A stretch of DNA of 64,000 bases from Butyrivibrio hungatei DSM 14810 (GCF_900143205.1 NZ_FRDH01000009.1:62001-126000), one strand, 5' to 3'; positions 1 through 9,216 are shown, counted from the stretch's first letter. Program-made: numbers and translations. The notes: a model not told the origin generated them from the sequence alone.

Positions 1-476
1 ACAGATACCGTGAAATGTTTACTGAAAAGATGCTACAGGATGACCTTTATATGGGATATTATCTGCATTTAGTTCAAGATGCATTATATAGACATTTTGT
101 ATATGATAGGTATCATTGGAATTCAACCATTCCAGGTAATGTAGAACGTCTACATAAAGATTATCAGATTATTAATCAGTATGTTATTAATAAATATCAT
201 CTAGCAAACGATCTTACTGTGCCTAATGGCTTTAAGGACGAAGCCCTAAATCAAGTAAGTTCTTTTGATACAGATAGACTTATGCAGGATATGCTCTCAT
301 TTTTCCAACCTGTTGAAGAAGAACCCATCTTCTTTTTTACAAAAGAAATGGCCGACGAATACATAGAAGAAACAATACGCTTCTGCATAGATGAAGTGAA
401 AAAACTTCGTAACAATGAGCCAGGTATAGATATGATGACTTATGCATGGAAAAGAGTGGGAAGTTTATATCAATGA
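1..476 (+). CDS. Zinc-dependent phospholipase C-like protein, 5' end cut off by window edge
   Basis: The reading frame is open to the left edge, so only the C-terminal ~157 residues are visible; the first ATG at 15 is probably internal. The segment YMGYYLHLVQDALYRHFV resembles FFLGYYVHLLTDIDW in the complete protein at 43362-44027, which begins like zinc-dependent phospholipase C / S1-P1-type metal hydrolases of Firmicutes. The His and Asp of this helix would be metal ligands in that family. The function (lipid or phosphoester hydrolysis) is inferred from the family only. It is followed after 51 bp by a small unknown gene in the same direction. Confidence 0.6.
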   Translation, partial: RYREMFTEKMLQDDLYMGYYLHLVQDALYRHFVYDRYHWNSTIPGNVERLHKDYQIINQYVINKYHLANDLTVPNGFKDEALNQVSSFDTDRLMQDMLSFFQPVEEEPIFFFTKEMADEYIEETIRFCIDEVKKLRNNEPGIDMMTYAWKRVGSLYQ

Positions 477-527
477 TATAATGAACCCAAGAGAATTGGT
501 TCATTTTCTAAGGAAGGAGTTATTATC

Positions 528-794
528 ATGGGAAATACCTTGGAAAAATTAAGATATGAAGATCTTAAAATTGGAATGCATGTAAAACCTGAGCAGGTAT
601 CCAATCTATATGGCGTGTGGTTATATGTTAATCCTAATACCGTTTCAGAAGATGGCTTTGACATTCTCTATTTTTGTAATGAGACAAATATAGATTCAAA
701 AAAAGTTGCCGAAATACGGAAAGCATACGGTAAATCCAGCGTAATTTACCAGCCTAAATTTTATGAAGATGAGGACGTAGCTGTTTATGGATAA
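528..794 (+). CDS. Hypothetical protein, 88 residues
   Basis: A small soluble acidic protein that I do not recognise. The start is supported by an AAGGAGT ribosome binding site 10-16 bases upstream of the ATG. There is no signal peptide, membrane segment or metal motif. It contains several aromatic residues (LYGVWLYV, ILYFCNET) that suggest a compact beta fold. It lies just downstream of the phospholipase-like gene and could share its transcript. It is followed by a 480-bp stretch holding only remnants. Confidence 0.6.
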   Translation: MGNTLEKLRYEDLKIGMHVKPEQVSNLYGVWLYVNPNTVSEDGFDILYFCNETNIDSKKVAEIRKAYGKSSVIYQPKFYEDEDVAVYG

Positions 795-865
795 GTTTTT
801 AAAATATACTATTCAAAAGACAACGATTTATACAAAACGTATAAAAGTGCATAATTAGATATTAT

Positions 866-950
866 AAAAGGAGTCTGAATTTTGTACCGTCCCCAAAAAG
901 TTAGACCATAAAATCTAACGATTGGAGGTCGGTACAATGAGGCTCCTTTT
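866..950 (+). repeat. Long palindrome resembling the left end of an IS3-type element, nested in a terminator-like stem
   Basis: Positions 883-936 form an imperfect 54-base inverted repeat: TGTACCG at 883 pairs with CGGTACA ending at 936, and GTTAGA pairs with TCTAAC around a short centre. Its outer arms begin TGTACCG and end in CGGTACA, and the second arm carries GGAGG just before an ATG at 937. IS3-family elements of the IS150 type have such hairpins over the transposase start, but no transposase follows. An outer stem AAAAGGAG (866-873) / CTCCTTTT (943-950) followed by T residues makes the whole structure resemble a rho-independent terminator. It could be an IS remnant, a small palindromic repeat or a terminator. 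Confidence 0.5.
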
Positions 951-1012
951 TTGTAACCTTTTTTCTGATTCAATTGTAATATTAGTATAAGGCCTTAAAA
1001 AAGGAGTACAAA

Positions 1013-1164
1013 ATGAGAATACCTGTACAGGAGCTGATGGATAGGTACAAGAATAACGTATATGCTGTTACGTTCACCTCAAGGGTTCAGACACTGAACT
1101 CTATGTAACTGTCAGATACGATGCCGGATGGGCAACAAATCCATATAAGTATCCTAATTACTAA
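1013..1164 (+). pseudogene. Decayed small gene with a frameshift
   Basis: An AAGGAG site at 1001-1006 precedes ATG at 1013. The first frame reads MRIPVQELMDRYKNNVYAVT and stops at 1108. A second frame overlapping its end reads SDTELYVTVRYDAGWATNPY and runs on to a stop at 1164. Both halves look like protein, so a single-base indel around 1070-1090 would join them into a gene of about 50 residues. The product is not recognised. The rest of the gap 795-1274 shows no other gene. Confidence 0.4.
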
Positions 1165-1274
1165 TATACTAGAACAAAAATCTGTCATAACTTAGAAAAA
1201 ACTATTTTCATTATCTCTTTTCTCAATATATGATTAATGTAAGGTATCGTTGGCATATTAATGGAGGTTTCAAA

Positions 1275-2399
1275 TTGGAAAAGTCAAAAGTTTATTTCAC
1301 AGATTTTAGAACAGTTCTGGGTGTAAGCCTTCCAGCAAAACTACAGAAGCTTATTAAAAAAGCTGGAATCGAATCCATAGATATGGATGGAAAATTCGTG
1401 GCGATCAAGATGCATTTTGGTGAGCTTGGCAATCTCGCCTATCTTAGGCCTAATTACGCTAAGGCAGTCGCAGATGTAGTAAAAGAACTTGGAGGTCTGC
1501 CCTTTTTAACGGATTGTAACACTTTATATCCAGGAAGTCGTAAGCACGCTTTAGAGCATCTGGACTGCGCTAATATAAACGGTTTTAATACTGTAACTAC
1601 CGGATGCCAGATAATTATCGCTGATGGACTTAGGGGAACAGATGATATTGCAGTACCTGTTCCAAATGGTGAATATTGCAAAGAAGCATATATCGGCCGA
1701 GCTGTTATGGACGCTGACATCGTAATCTCACTTAATCACTTTAAGGGGCATGAGCAGGCTGGTTTTGGCGGTGCTATCAAAAATCTTGGAATGGGTTGTG
1801 GTAGCCGCGCCGGTAAGATGCAACAGCACAACAGCGGTCATCCACATGTAACCACAGACCTTTGCAGAGGATGTAAAAGATGCGCCAAAGAATGTGGCTC
1901 AGATGCTATAAGCTATGAAAGTAATAAAGCCTGGATCGACCCTGAGAAATGCAAGGGTTGTGGCCGTTGTATTGGTGCCTGCGCCTTTGACGCTATAGAA
2001 AACGATAACTGGGATGCACCACAGATGCTTGGAAGAAAAATGGCTGAGTACACTTCAGCTGTCATAAGCGGAAGACCTAGCTTCCACATCTCTCTTATTA
2101 CAGATGTTTCTCCTAACTGCGATTGTCACGGTGAAAATGATGCTCCTATCCTTCCAGATATCGGAATGCTTGCTTCATTTGATCCTGTAGCTCTTGACCA
2201 GGCCTGCGTTGATCTTTGTCAGAAGGCAGAACCTATCAGAAACAGTCAGCTTGGAGACAACATGGCTAAGGAACATTTCCATGACCACGGTGATGTATGG
2301 CATAACAGTAATCCTAACGTTTCATGGGCAGAAACACTTGAGCATGCTCAAAAGATTGGCGTTGGAACACGTGACTACGAGCTTATTGTTATGAAATAA
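1275..2399 (+). CDS. DUF362 domain protein with two [4Fe-4S] ferredoxin motifs
   Basis: A cytoplasmic iron-sulfur protein of 374 residues. The N-terminal two thirds is a DUF362 domain, and residues ~195-255 hold two CxxCxxCxxxC clusters (CRGCKRCAKEC and CKGCGRCIGAC), each binding one 4Fe-4S cluster. Proteins of this type are common in anaerobes and are assumed to carry electrons or act as maturation factors; no reaction is established here. I chose the TTG at 1275 because GGAGG lies 8 bases upstream; the in-frame ATG at 1230 has no ribosome binding site. A strong terminator follows at 2414, so it is probably monocistronic. Confidence 0.85.
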   Translation: MEKSKVYFTDFRTVLGVSLPAKLQKLIKKAGIESIDMDGKFVAIKMHFGELGNLAYLRPNYAKAVADVVKELGGLPFLTDCNTLYPGSRKHALEHLDCANINGFNTVTTGCQIIIADGLRGTDDIAVPVPNGEYCKEAYIGRAVMDADIVISLNHFKGHEQAGFGGAIKNLGMGCGSRAGKMQQHNSGHPHVTTDLCRGCKRCAKECGSDAISYESNKAWIDPEKCKGCGRCIGACAFDAIENDNWDAPQMLGRKMAEYTSAVISGRPSFHISLITDVSPNCDCHGENDAPILPDIGMLASFDPVALDQACVDLCQKAEPIRNSQLGDNMAKEHFHDHGDVWHNSNPNVSWAETLEHAQKIGVGTRDYELIVMK

Positions 2400-2413
2400 A
2401 TCAGATTACTAAT

Positions 2414-2460
2414 AAGCCTTTATCTCAGATTTCTCTCTTCTGAGGTAAAGGCTTTATTTT
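2414..2460 (+). terminator. Rho-independent terminator after the DUF362 gene
   Basis: The arms AAGCCTTTATCTCAGA and TCTGAGGTAAAGGCTT pair with one mismatch around a short loop and are followed by TATTTTTAT. Confidence 0.85.
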
Positions 2461-2531
2461 TATTTCAGAAATATATATATGTTATTTGGTATAATATTTT
2501 TATACAAAAATTTGAAAGGATCCTAGCCGAT

Positions 2532-4109
2532 ATGAAGAAAAGAATGAGTGTAAATGAAAAAGCTTTAGCCGGTATCATTGCATTTACTCTATTTTTTGCT
2601 GTCTTTACTTGCCTGGCCGGATTCCTCATTTTTGATCATGTCATTGAAAAGCTCTATAACGATAAGGGCTATGTCGTAGCAAATATTATCTCCCATGACA
2701 TCGACCACGACAAGATTTCTGAATATACAAAGACCTGGGAAGCCGATGATTATTACCATAAAATGGAAGATTATCTTCATCATGTAGAAGAGTACTCCGG
2801 TGCTGCTTACATTTATATTGCTGTTCCCTATGAAGATCACACTATGCGATATGTCTATGACTCTGATACTTTCATCGGAGACTCTGATCCTATCTCTGCC
2901 TCTTTTGAAGAAATCTGGAATGCCTATACCAAGGGTATTCGTCCCACAAGTTACCTTGTCAGAAAATCCAAGAAATATGGCTATTTGACCTCAAGTTGCC
3001 TCCCTATCGCAGACAGCTCTGGGAATATTGTAGCTCTTTTATTTGTTGATACTCACATGGAAGAAATTCTGTCTACACTTGGCAGATTTATTTTTTACAT
3101 GGTCGTGATTTCCCTTGTTCTCATGCTTGTATTCTGCATCCTGAACTGGATGGTCCTGAACAAAAACTTTATCAAACCTATTATGTTTATCAAAAAAAAT
3201 CTGGACAGCTTTGCCGAAAGTAACGCAACTGTCGATGATTCTCTTTCTTCTATTCAAACTGGTGATGAAATTGAGGACCTGGCCATTTCGGTACATGACA
3301 TGGAAAAAGATTTGGTGAAATACATCGACAACATTAAGACTATCACTGCTGAAAAGGAGCGAATCAGCGCTGAACTTAGTGTCGCGACCCAGATTCAGGC
3401 AGACATGCTGCCCAGAGTATTTCCACCTTTCCCAGAAAGAAAGGATTTTGATATCTATGCAACTATGGTTCCTGCCAAGGAAGTTGGTGGTGATTTCTAC
3501 GACTTTTTCCTGATTGACAATGATCATATCGCTCTTGTTATGGCTGATGTTTCTGGTAAGGGCGTACCAGCAGCTCTTTTCATGGTTAATGCAAAGACCC
3601 TTATCAAAAATAGGACAATGACGAATAATAATCTCTCTACATCAGAAATAATCCACGATGTTAATAATATGCTGTGCGAAGGAAATGACGCCGAAATGTT
3701 TGTGACTGTGTGGCTATGCATCATTCAGCTTTCTACAGGAAATTGCAGAATAACAAATGCCGGCCATGAACATCCTGCTGTTAAAGTTTCTGGACAAGAT
3801 TATACGCTTAAAACTTATCGCCATTCCATTGCTGTAGCTGCTATGCCTGATGTTAAATTCGAAGAGCATGAATTTAAGCTAGATCCTGGCGATACTCTTT
3901 TTGTTTATACTGATGGCGTAACAGAAGCTACTGATTCTAAAAATGATTTGTTTGGAACAGACAGGCTTATAGCTTCTCTTAACAAGGCAAAAGACGCCGA
4001 TGCCACCGCCCTTTTGGGGCTCGTAAAAGAAGACATCGACGCCTTTGTTGGAAACGCACCTCAATTTGATGATATTACCATGCTTTGCTTTAGATATCTC
4101 GGAAAGTAA
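2532..4109 (+). CDS. Membrane-anchored PP2C-family (SpoIIE/RsbU-type) serine phosphatase with HAMP domain
   Basis: A 525-residue sensor phosphatase. TM1 is at ~12-36, followed by an extracellular sensing region to ~180, TM2 at ~183-210, a HAMP segment, a short coiled coil, then a SpoIIE/PP2C domain from ~300 to the end. Metal-binding motifs of PP2C are visible: VGGDFYDF, MADVSGKGVPAALF, YTDGVTEA and the terminal DDITML. Such proteins dephosphorylate anti-anti-sigma factors in partner-switching pathways; no anti-sigma or STAS gene is nearby, so the target is unknown. AAAGGA precedes the ATG. It ends 3 bp from the convergent permease gene. Confidence 0.88.
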   Translation: MKKRMSVNEKALAGIIAFTLFFAVFTCLAGFLIFDHVIEKLYNDKGYVVANIISHDIDHDKISEYTKTWEADDYYHKMEDYLHHVEEYSGAAYIYIAVPYEDHTMRYVYDSDTFIGDSDPISASFEEIWNAYTKGIRPTSYLVRKSKKYGYLTSSCLPIADSSGNIVALLFVDTHMEEILSTLGRFIFYMVVISLVLMLVFCILNWMVLNKNFIKPIMFIKKNLDSFAESNATVDDSLSSIQTGDEIEDLAISVHDMEKDLVKYIDNIKTITAEKERISAELSVATQIQADMLPRVFPPFPERKDFDIYATMVPAKEVGGDFYDFFLIDNDHIALVMADVSGKGVPAALFMVNAKTLIKNRTMTNNNLSTSEIIHDVNNMLCEGNDAEMFVTVWLCIIQLSTGNCRITNAGHEHPAVKVSGQDYTLKTYRHSIAVAAMPDVKFEEHEFKLDPGDTLFVYTDGVTEATDSKNDLFGTDRLIASLNKAKDADATALLGLVKEDIDAFVGNAPQFDDITMLCFRYLGK

Positions 4110-4112
4110 TTC

Positions 4113-6683
4113 TTAGCAGATATCTTCTTTGAGCACTTCTATGATCTCATCATTCTTGACCTTTGATATACTCATGAGCATGCTGATTCCGACTATCGCA
4201 AAAACCACCACGATAACTATGAGATAAAGCCCCAGATTCAATTGGAACTGTTCTATGTTGTGGCTCTTTTTGCACATGAGATAATAAACATAAACTGAAA
4301 GTGGAAGCGCTACTACTAATGCTCTAAGAGCATAAAGAATGGTCTCTAATGAGATCATTTTTTTGAATCCTTTTTCAGTCATGCCAACTGATCGATACAT
4401 GGCAAACTCTTTTCGTCTCATGATAACTCCCGTATATATTGTATTGATCATGTTTGCAAGAACAATGAGGGTGATAAGTGCAGTAAATCCGTACATTACT
4501 GTTTTTAACAGGAGCATTACAACTTTCATTGTTGCCATAGATTCTTCAATATCACCTATTGAATAGGAATGGAACTCTTCTGTATCCATGAGCTCATACA
4601 ATTCATTGCACAAGGTTTCTGAATCACTTGTCTCTATAGAATAGCTTGCTGTTGCGTAATCCCCTAATACTTCTTCAGCTTTTTCCATGTACCTGGAATC
4701 TGGAACATACACCACAACACACTTTTTAGGCACAAGGTCAAATATATAGTTATCCTTTTCATAATCCACCATCTCGCTTATTGTGATTGCTGGAGGATTA
4801 CCTTCCTGCTTTTCGTAAAAGAGCTTCTGACCTATTATACCTTCATTAAAGACATTTTCTTTTCTTCCAGATCTGTTGTAATCATTTAAAATAACACCTT
4901 TGAGTTCACCACTAAAATATGGTTCTGGATCAATGCCATTTTTTAGAAGCAGATCATTAAAATCTTCATCCGGTATCGTGCAAACTGAGATCACCTTGGA
5001 ATCAAAGGCTTTTTTGTACTTTGGATTCAGATAATCAGTATTTAAGATATCTCTATTTGGAGGGATAAAATTTGGGTCTTCCGGTTTTTCACTGAAATCA
5101 AACTGAATAAACTGATTCCTGTAAAAGTCTTTTACTTCGTGTAATGAACTAAGAACTTCCTCAAATCTCTCAGAATCACTTTCTGCCACTGATACTGAAA
5201 CCTGATATGGAATCTCCCAATCGTAGTTATTAACGGCCTCGACCTGACCACTAAACTGCATGACTGTAAGGAACATTGTCACTGATACTGCTATTGATAC
5301 AGTGATAACTGCACCCTTAACGCCATTTCTTTTGATATTCTTGTAAGCAATTTCTCCTTCATATCCAAAGATTTTTTTGATAAGAGGATTAATCTTAAGG
5401 CTCCTTGCCTTCACTTTGATCACATTTGTCTGTCTAAGGGCATCTATTGGCATTACCTTTGAAGCCTTAATGGCGGGTATTAATGCCGAAATAAAAATTG
5501 TTAGACAGGAAATTATAACTATGAATACTGCTACCTCAAACGGCAACCTTACTGGAACTGTTGTGGCAAACTCTTTGGCACCAACTAATGTTCCACTAGA
5601 TATCATCTTTCCGCCAAGGAAGGATAATGTAAAATATGCTCCTATATAGCCCAGAAGCATTCCTAAAGGAATTCCGATAATTCCAAGAGCAAAGGCCTCA
5701 AAATAGATCGATGCTCTTTTTTGCTTTTTGGTTGCGCCTACACTGGCTAGCATGCCAAGATAACGCATTCTCTCAGCAAGTGACATTCCAAAGGCATTAT
5801 AAATGAGGATCACCGCTGTTCCAATAACGATTAAAAGAGCTATTATTCCTACCGGAACAATGCTTGCTACTCCGCGGCTGTCCTTATTAAAAGCAAAGCA
5901 ACTAATAAGATACTCTGTATTTAAAGAATCATAATGAAGATCATGATCACTTGCTATTTTCTTTAAAATTTCATAAGACATAAAGCCTATTTTATTAATC
6001 CTGATATCTACATAGTTTGTCTGCGGAACATAGTCATCAGAAATATAATGCACCAGATCATAGCTTCCTGTTGGACGGTTTCCATGTAAAATGGCAGTAA
6101 CCTTGTATGATTTAAGTTCTAAGGTCTCAAAATCTTCATTTGTATTGTAGTTTCCGCCGATAACTACTTTTTGTCCATCGGGATCATAATAATATCTGTT
6201 TCCAAGCTCTACAGTGATAGTATCTCCAACTCCGATATTGAGATTATTGTCAGTAATGTATTTTTCTTCTACTGCAACTTCATCCTCTGCTGCTGGAAGA
6301 GTTCCTTCATATTCGGACAGAATTTTGTTTTCCATGAACTGACTATCTAGATGAATGATATTTCCAACACGCATTCTCTCGGATGCATCTGATTGTACTC
6401 TGATTCCGGAAATATCTACATTGGCGTCTGCCACGGAAACATTCTTTATCCTTGCATCTTCTTTAAGCTCATTAACCTGCTCTGTGGTAAGATTTTTGAA
6501 CTCGCCTTCCCAGTAACCCATTTCATGAATAGCCATATCTCCAAAGAAGGCAAAAAAAGATGTAACACCAGCAAGCATAGTAGTAATAAGGGCTGTAGCC
6601 GCTGCAATTCCAAGAATTGTCACGATGGTCCTTTTCTTGTTTTCCTGCAAATGCCTCAGAGTGAGAGTTGATACGATGTTCAT
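4113..6683 (-). CDS. ABC transporter permease, FtsX/MacB-type, 856 residues
   Basis: The membrane subunit of the transporter whose ATPase is encoded just upstream. TM1 is at ~18-40, then a large extracellular domain (~45-270), three TM segments (~275-420) typical of FtsX, a fifth TM (~450-470), a second large extracellular domain (~475-715) and three more TMs at the C terminus. This is a duplicated FtsX arrangement rather than the ten-TM BceB layout. The ATG overlaps the ATPase stop codon (TAATG) and has GGAGG upstream, so the two are translationally coupled. The linked two-component system suggests a role in sensing or removing an envelope-active compound; that is inference. Confidence 0.9.
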   Translation of the reverse strand: MNIVSTLTLRHLQENKKRTIVTILGIAAATALITTMLAGVTSFFAFFGDMAIHEMGYWEGEFKNLTTEQVNELKEDARIKNVSVADANVDISGIRVQSDASERMRVGNIIHLDSQFMENKILSEYEGTLPAAEDEVAVEEKYITDNNLNIGVGDTITVELGNRYYYDPDGQKVVIGGNYNTNEDFETLELKSYKVTAILHGNRPTGSYDLVHYISDDYVPQTNYVDIRINKIGFMSYEILKKIASDHDLHYDSLNTEYLISCFAFNKDSRGVASIVPVGIIALLIVIGTAVILIYNAFGMSLAERMRYLGMLASVGATKKQKRASIYFEAFALGIIGIPLGMLLGYIGAYFTLSFLGGKMISSGTLVGAKEFATTVPVRLPFEVAVFIVIISCLTIFISALIPAIKASKVMPIDALRQTNVIKVKARSLKINPLIKKIFGYEGEIAYKNIKRNGVKGAVITVSIAVSVTMFLTVMQFSGQVEAVNNYDWEIPYQVSVSVAESDSERFEEVLSSLHEVKDFYRNQFIQFDFSEKPEDPNFIPPNRDILNTDYLNPKYKKAFDSKVISVCTIPDEDFNDLLLKNGIDPEPYFSGELKGVILNDYNRSGRKENVFNEGIIGQKLFYEKQEGNPPAITISEMVDYEKDNYIFDLVPKKCVVVYVPDSRYMEKAEEVLGDYATASYSIETSDSETLCNELYELMDTEEFHSYSIGDIEESMATMKVVMLLLKTVMYGFTALITLIVLANMINTIYTGVIMRRKEFAMYRSVGMTEKGFKKMISLETILYALRALVVALPLSVYVYYLMCKKSHNIEQFQLNLGLYLIVIVVVFAIVGISMLMSISKVKNDEIIEVLKEDIC

Positions 6684-7375
6684 TACGCAGTCACCTCCAC
6701 TCTCCCTGAATCCTTAGTGATCATGCCATCTTCAATTGTTATGACTCTGTCTGCAGAAAGAGCTATTCTATCATCGTGAGTGATGATAATAACTGTCTGA
6801 TTGTATTCTCTATTGAATTTTCTAAGTAAAGATATTATTTCCTTACTATTCTCAGTATCAAGATTTCCTGTTGGCTCATCTGCAAGAAGGATAGCTGGAT
6901 GATTCATTAGTGCTCTTCCTATTGATACTCTCTGCTGCTGTCCACCAGATAACTGATTTGGAAGATGTTTAAGTCTCTTTCCAATTCCAAGTTTTTCTAC
7001 CAGTTCCTCTAAAAGCTTTTTATCTGGCTTTTTTCCATCAAGTAATACTGGAAGTGTGAGGTTTTCTTCTACTGTTAGAATTGGAATCAGGTTATAGAAC
7101 TGGTAAATGAGACCAATATGCCTTCTACGAAATATTGCAAGCTTGGTTTCATCAAGCTTACCAATGTCTGTTCCTGCGATGTTGACCTCTCCAGATGTTG
7201 GAGTATCAACTCCTCCAAGAATATGAAGCAAAGTGGACTTTCCTGATCCGGAGGGGCCTACGATTGCGACAAACTCTCCCTTTTCTACGTCAAAAGATAC
7301 GTCTTTAAGCGCATCTACTCTTGTCTCCCCTTTGCCATAAACTTTGCATAAGTGATTAATTTCAAGAATTTTCAT
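6683..7375 (-). CDS. ABC transporter ATP-binding protein (MacB/LolD/BceA type)
   Basis: A 230-residue ATPase. Walker A is GPSGSGKST (residues ~40-48), the signature is LSGGQQQR, Walker B is ILLADEPTG, followed by the D-loop and the H-loop His in IITHDD. It belongs to the LolD/MacB/BceA branch that pairs with FtsX-fold permeases and drives mechanotransmission rather than simple import. It has a GGGAG ribosome binding site and overlaps the permease gene by one base. A Bce-type operator motif lies ~80 bp upstream of its start, so the transporter may have its own regulated promoter separate from the kinase gene. Confidence 0.93.
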   Translation of the reverse strand: MKILEINHLCKVYGKGETRVDALKDVSFDVEKGEFVAIVGPSGSGKSTLLHILGGVDTPTSGEVNIAGTDIGKLDETKLAIFRRRHIGLIYQFYNLIPILTVEENLTLPVLLDGKKPDKKLLEELVEKLGIGKRLKHLPNQLSGGQQQRVSIGRALMNHPAILLADEPTGNLDTENSKEIISLLRKFNREYNQTVIIITHDDRIALSADRVITIEDGMITKDSGRVEVTA

Positions 7376-7456
7376 TTGTACTCCCTTCTCAAGCTGTTTA
7401 TTTCCTTTGTTGAGAATAGGTTATCTTTTTTTTCTTACTATCCCGTGACTTTTTTA

Positions 7457-7470
7457 TTACAGTTTTGTCA
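7457..7470 (-). promoter_or_regulatory. Putative BceR-type operator upstream of the ABC transporter
   Basis: On the minus strand the site reads TGACA, four bases (AAAC), then TGTAA. This matches the published BceR-family consensus TNACA-N4-TGTAA exactly. It lies between the kinase stop codon and the ATPase gene, which is where Bce-type regulators bind to switch on their transporter. An additional GTGAC/GTCAC inverted repeat overlaps it. I could not fix -35 and -10 elements with confidence. Confidence 0.55.
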
Positions 7471-7480
7471 CATTTCCTTT

Positions 7481-8479
7481 TTAGATTATTGTTTTAAAAA
7501 ATCTTATATAAAATGTTGTGCCTACGCCTTCTGTACTTTCAACTAATATATCTCCCCTCTGACTGCTAATAATCGTCTTAGCAAGGGCAAGTCCTATTCC
7601 AACGCTATCTTTTCCTGCGTTTTTTCCTTTATAAAATCTTTCAAAAATATGCGGAAAATCCTGCTTTGCAATTCCGCATCCTGTATCTGACACAATTATC
7701 TGCTTGTAAATATTGGTCTCTTCTGCCTCTATCTTTAGCTCATCATTTTCTCCCATATGTTCAATGCAGTTTTTTACAATATTTTGGATTGCCTCGATAG
7801 TCCAGTTTTTATCGCAGCTTAATATCATATCACTGTCAAAAGAGCTATAGTTTATGCCTTTTAATTCCATTTGAATTTCAAATGGCTTCACTATTTCTTT
7901 TACAATTGACGTTGCAGTCACTTCTTCTTTTTTCATTGTGATTGTTCCAGCATCGATCTTGGATAGTTTAAGAAGCGTCTGAATAAGCCAGTTCATCCTA
8001 TCTAGCTGATCTGACTGGGTCTTTAGAAATTCATTTCTTTTGTTCTGATCATCTTCCGTTTGTAGTAGATCATTCATGACCATCATAGATGTAAGAGGGG
8101 TCTTTAGCTGATGACTGATATCTGCTATGGCATTTGCAAGCCTTACCTTATCTTCTGTTAATAACTCTTTTTGATATTTAAGAGTCGTAGTAGCTTTATA
8201 GATATTTGATTTTAGTATAGAAAGTTCGCCTTCCTTCTGATCCAGGATCTCAGGTGCGTAATCTCCAGACAGAACTTTTTCCAGATAAGAGTTTAATTTC
8301 TCTATTTCAGAATATCTTCGTTTTGTAAAATTATAATTTATTACAAGGATAAGTACTCCTGTGATCATTATTATTATTCCTGCTTTTATCCCTACAAAAA
8401 TAACTCCCATTACACTTAGAATGAGAGTTAATGCAATTTCTACCTCTGTCATTACTTTGAAGTCTTTATTATTTCCCAT
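7481..8479 (-). CDS. Intramembrane-sensing sensor histidine kinase (BceS-like)
   Basis: A kinase of 332 residues with two TM helices near the N terminus (~10-50) and almost no extracellular loop, the hallmark of intramembrane-sensing kinases of cell-envelope stress modules. The H-box is DISHQLKTPLTSM; the ATPase domain shows NIVKNCIEH (N-box), DTGCGIA (G1) and GIGLALAK (G2). I prefer ATG at 8479 with GGGGAT upstream; a TTG at 8491 would add four residues. The gene lies 29 bp after the response regulator gene. Such kinases usually sense flux through their partner transporter rather than a ligand directly. Confidence 0.9.
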   Translation of the reverse strand: MGNNKDFKVMTEVEIALTLILSVMGVIFVGIKAGIIIMITGVLILVINYNFTKRRYSEIEKLNSYLEKVLSGDYAPEILDQKEGELSILKSNIYKATTTLKYQKELLTEDKVRLANAIADISHQLKTPLTSMMVMNDLLQTEDDQNKRNEFLKTQSDQLDRMNWLIQTLLKLSKIDAGTITMKKEEVTATSIVKEIVKPFEIQMELKGINYSSFDSDMILSCDKNWTIEAIQNIVKNCIEHMGENDELKIEAEETNIYKQIIVSDTGCGIAKQDFPHIFERFYKGKNAGKDSVGIGLALAKTIISSQRGDILVESTEGVGTTFYIRFFKTII

Positions 8480-8508
8480 AGTTATCCCCAAGTTTGGCCT
8501 ATTGCCTC

Positions 8509-9216
8509 TTACTTATCCACAATATAACCAAGTCCACGCACAGTCTTTATTATCTCTGGTTTTGCAGGATCTTTTTCTATCTTGTCACGAAGTCTTTTGA
8601 TATAAACCGTAAGTGTATTGTCATTTACAAAGTCTCCGCTCACATCCCACATATCTTCTAATAGCTTATTTCTTGAAAGAACTGTTCCTCTGTTGTTACA
8701 AAATGTCAGGAGTAATCTATATTCTAAGGCGGTGAGTTCTACTTGCTCCTCTTCGCCTGCAGTTTCCTTTGTTATTGTTACCTTTGCTTCGTTCGTGTAG
8801 ATATTTACGTTGTTAATTTTAATGATGTTATCGTTTGCCTCTTGAACTGACTGATTTTTTCCAGCTCTTCTGAGAACCGTCTTAATCCTTGCCATGAGTT
8901 CGCCTACTCTGAATGGTTTGCACACATAGTCATCTGCTCCCATCTCAAGTCCCATGACGACATTTACTTCTGCGTCGCTGGCAGTTAAGAAGATTACTGG
9001 TACATCTTCTTTTTCTTTTATGTATTTACAAACTTCGTAGCCATTACCATCTGGTAGATTAATATCCAAAATGCAAAGATCATTTTTCTTTTCTTCAAAT
9101 AATTCTTTAGCCTGCGCTACAGATTTGGTAAGGGTTACGTTATAGCCTTCTTTTTCTAATGAATATTTCAGCCCCATGCCGATTGCGTCATCATCTTCTA
9201 GTAAAAAAATATTCAT
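8509..9216 (-). CDS. OmpR/PhoB-family response regulator (BceR-like)
   Basis: A 235-residue regulator. The receiver domain (1-118) has the acidic pocket EDD, the phosphoacceptor Asp in CILDINLPDG and the conserved Lys in CKPF. The winged-helix DNA-binding domain ends in VRGLGYIVDK. The start at 9216 is set by AAAAGGAG nine bases upstream; the frame extends further but runs through the deoD terminator. It is first in the RR-kinase-ATPase-permease cassette and is the likely ligand of the operator motif at 7457-7470. Confidence 0.92.
   Translation of the reverse strand: MNIFLLEDDDAIGMGLKYSLEKEGYNVTLTKSVAQAKELFEEKKNDLCILDINLPDGNGYEVCKYIKEKEDVPVIFLTASDAEVNVVMGLEMGADDYVCKPFRVGELMARIKTVLRRAGKNQSVQEANDNIIKINNVNIYTNEAKVTITKETAGEEEQVELTALEYRLLLTFCNNRGTVLSRNKLLEDMWDVSGDFVNDNTLTVYIKRLRDKIEKDPAKPEIIKTVRGLGYIVDK

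Noticed and set aside
883-936. Complete insertion sequence
   Set aside because: Only one end-like palindrome is visible. No transposase reading frame and no second end or target duplication was found nearby.
3039-3527. 162-codon open frame opposite the SpoIIE phosphatase gene
   Set aside because: It is fully antisense to a clearly coding region with intact PP2C motifs and lacks any recognisable domain.
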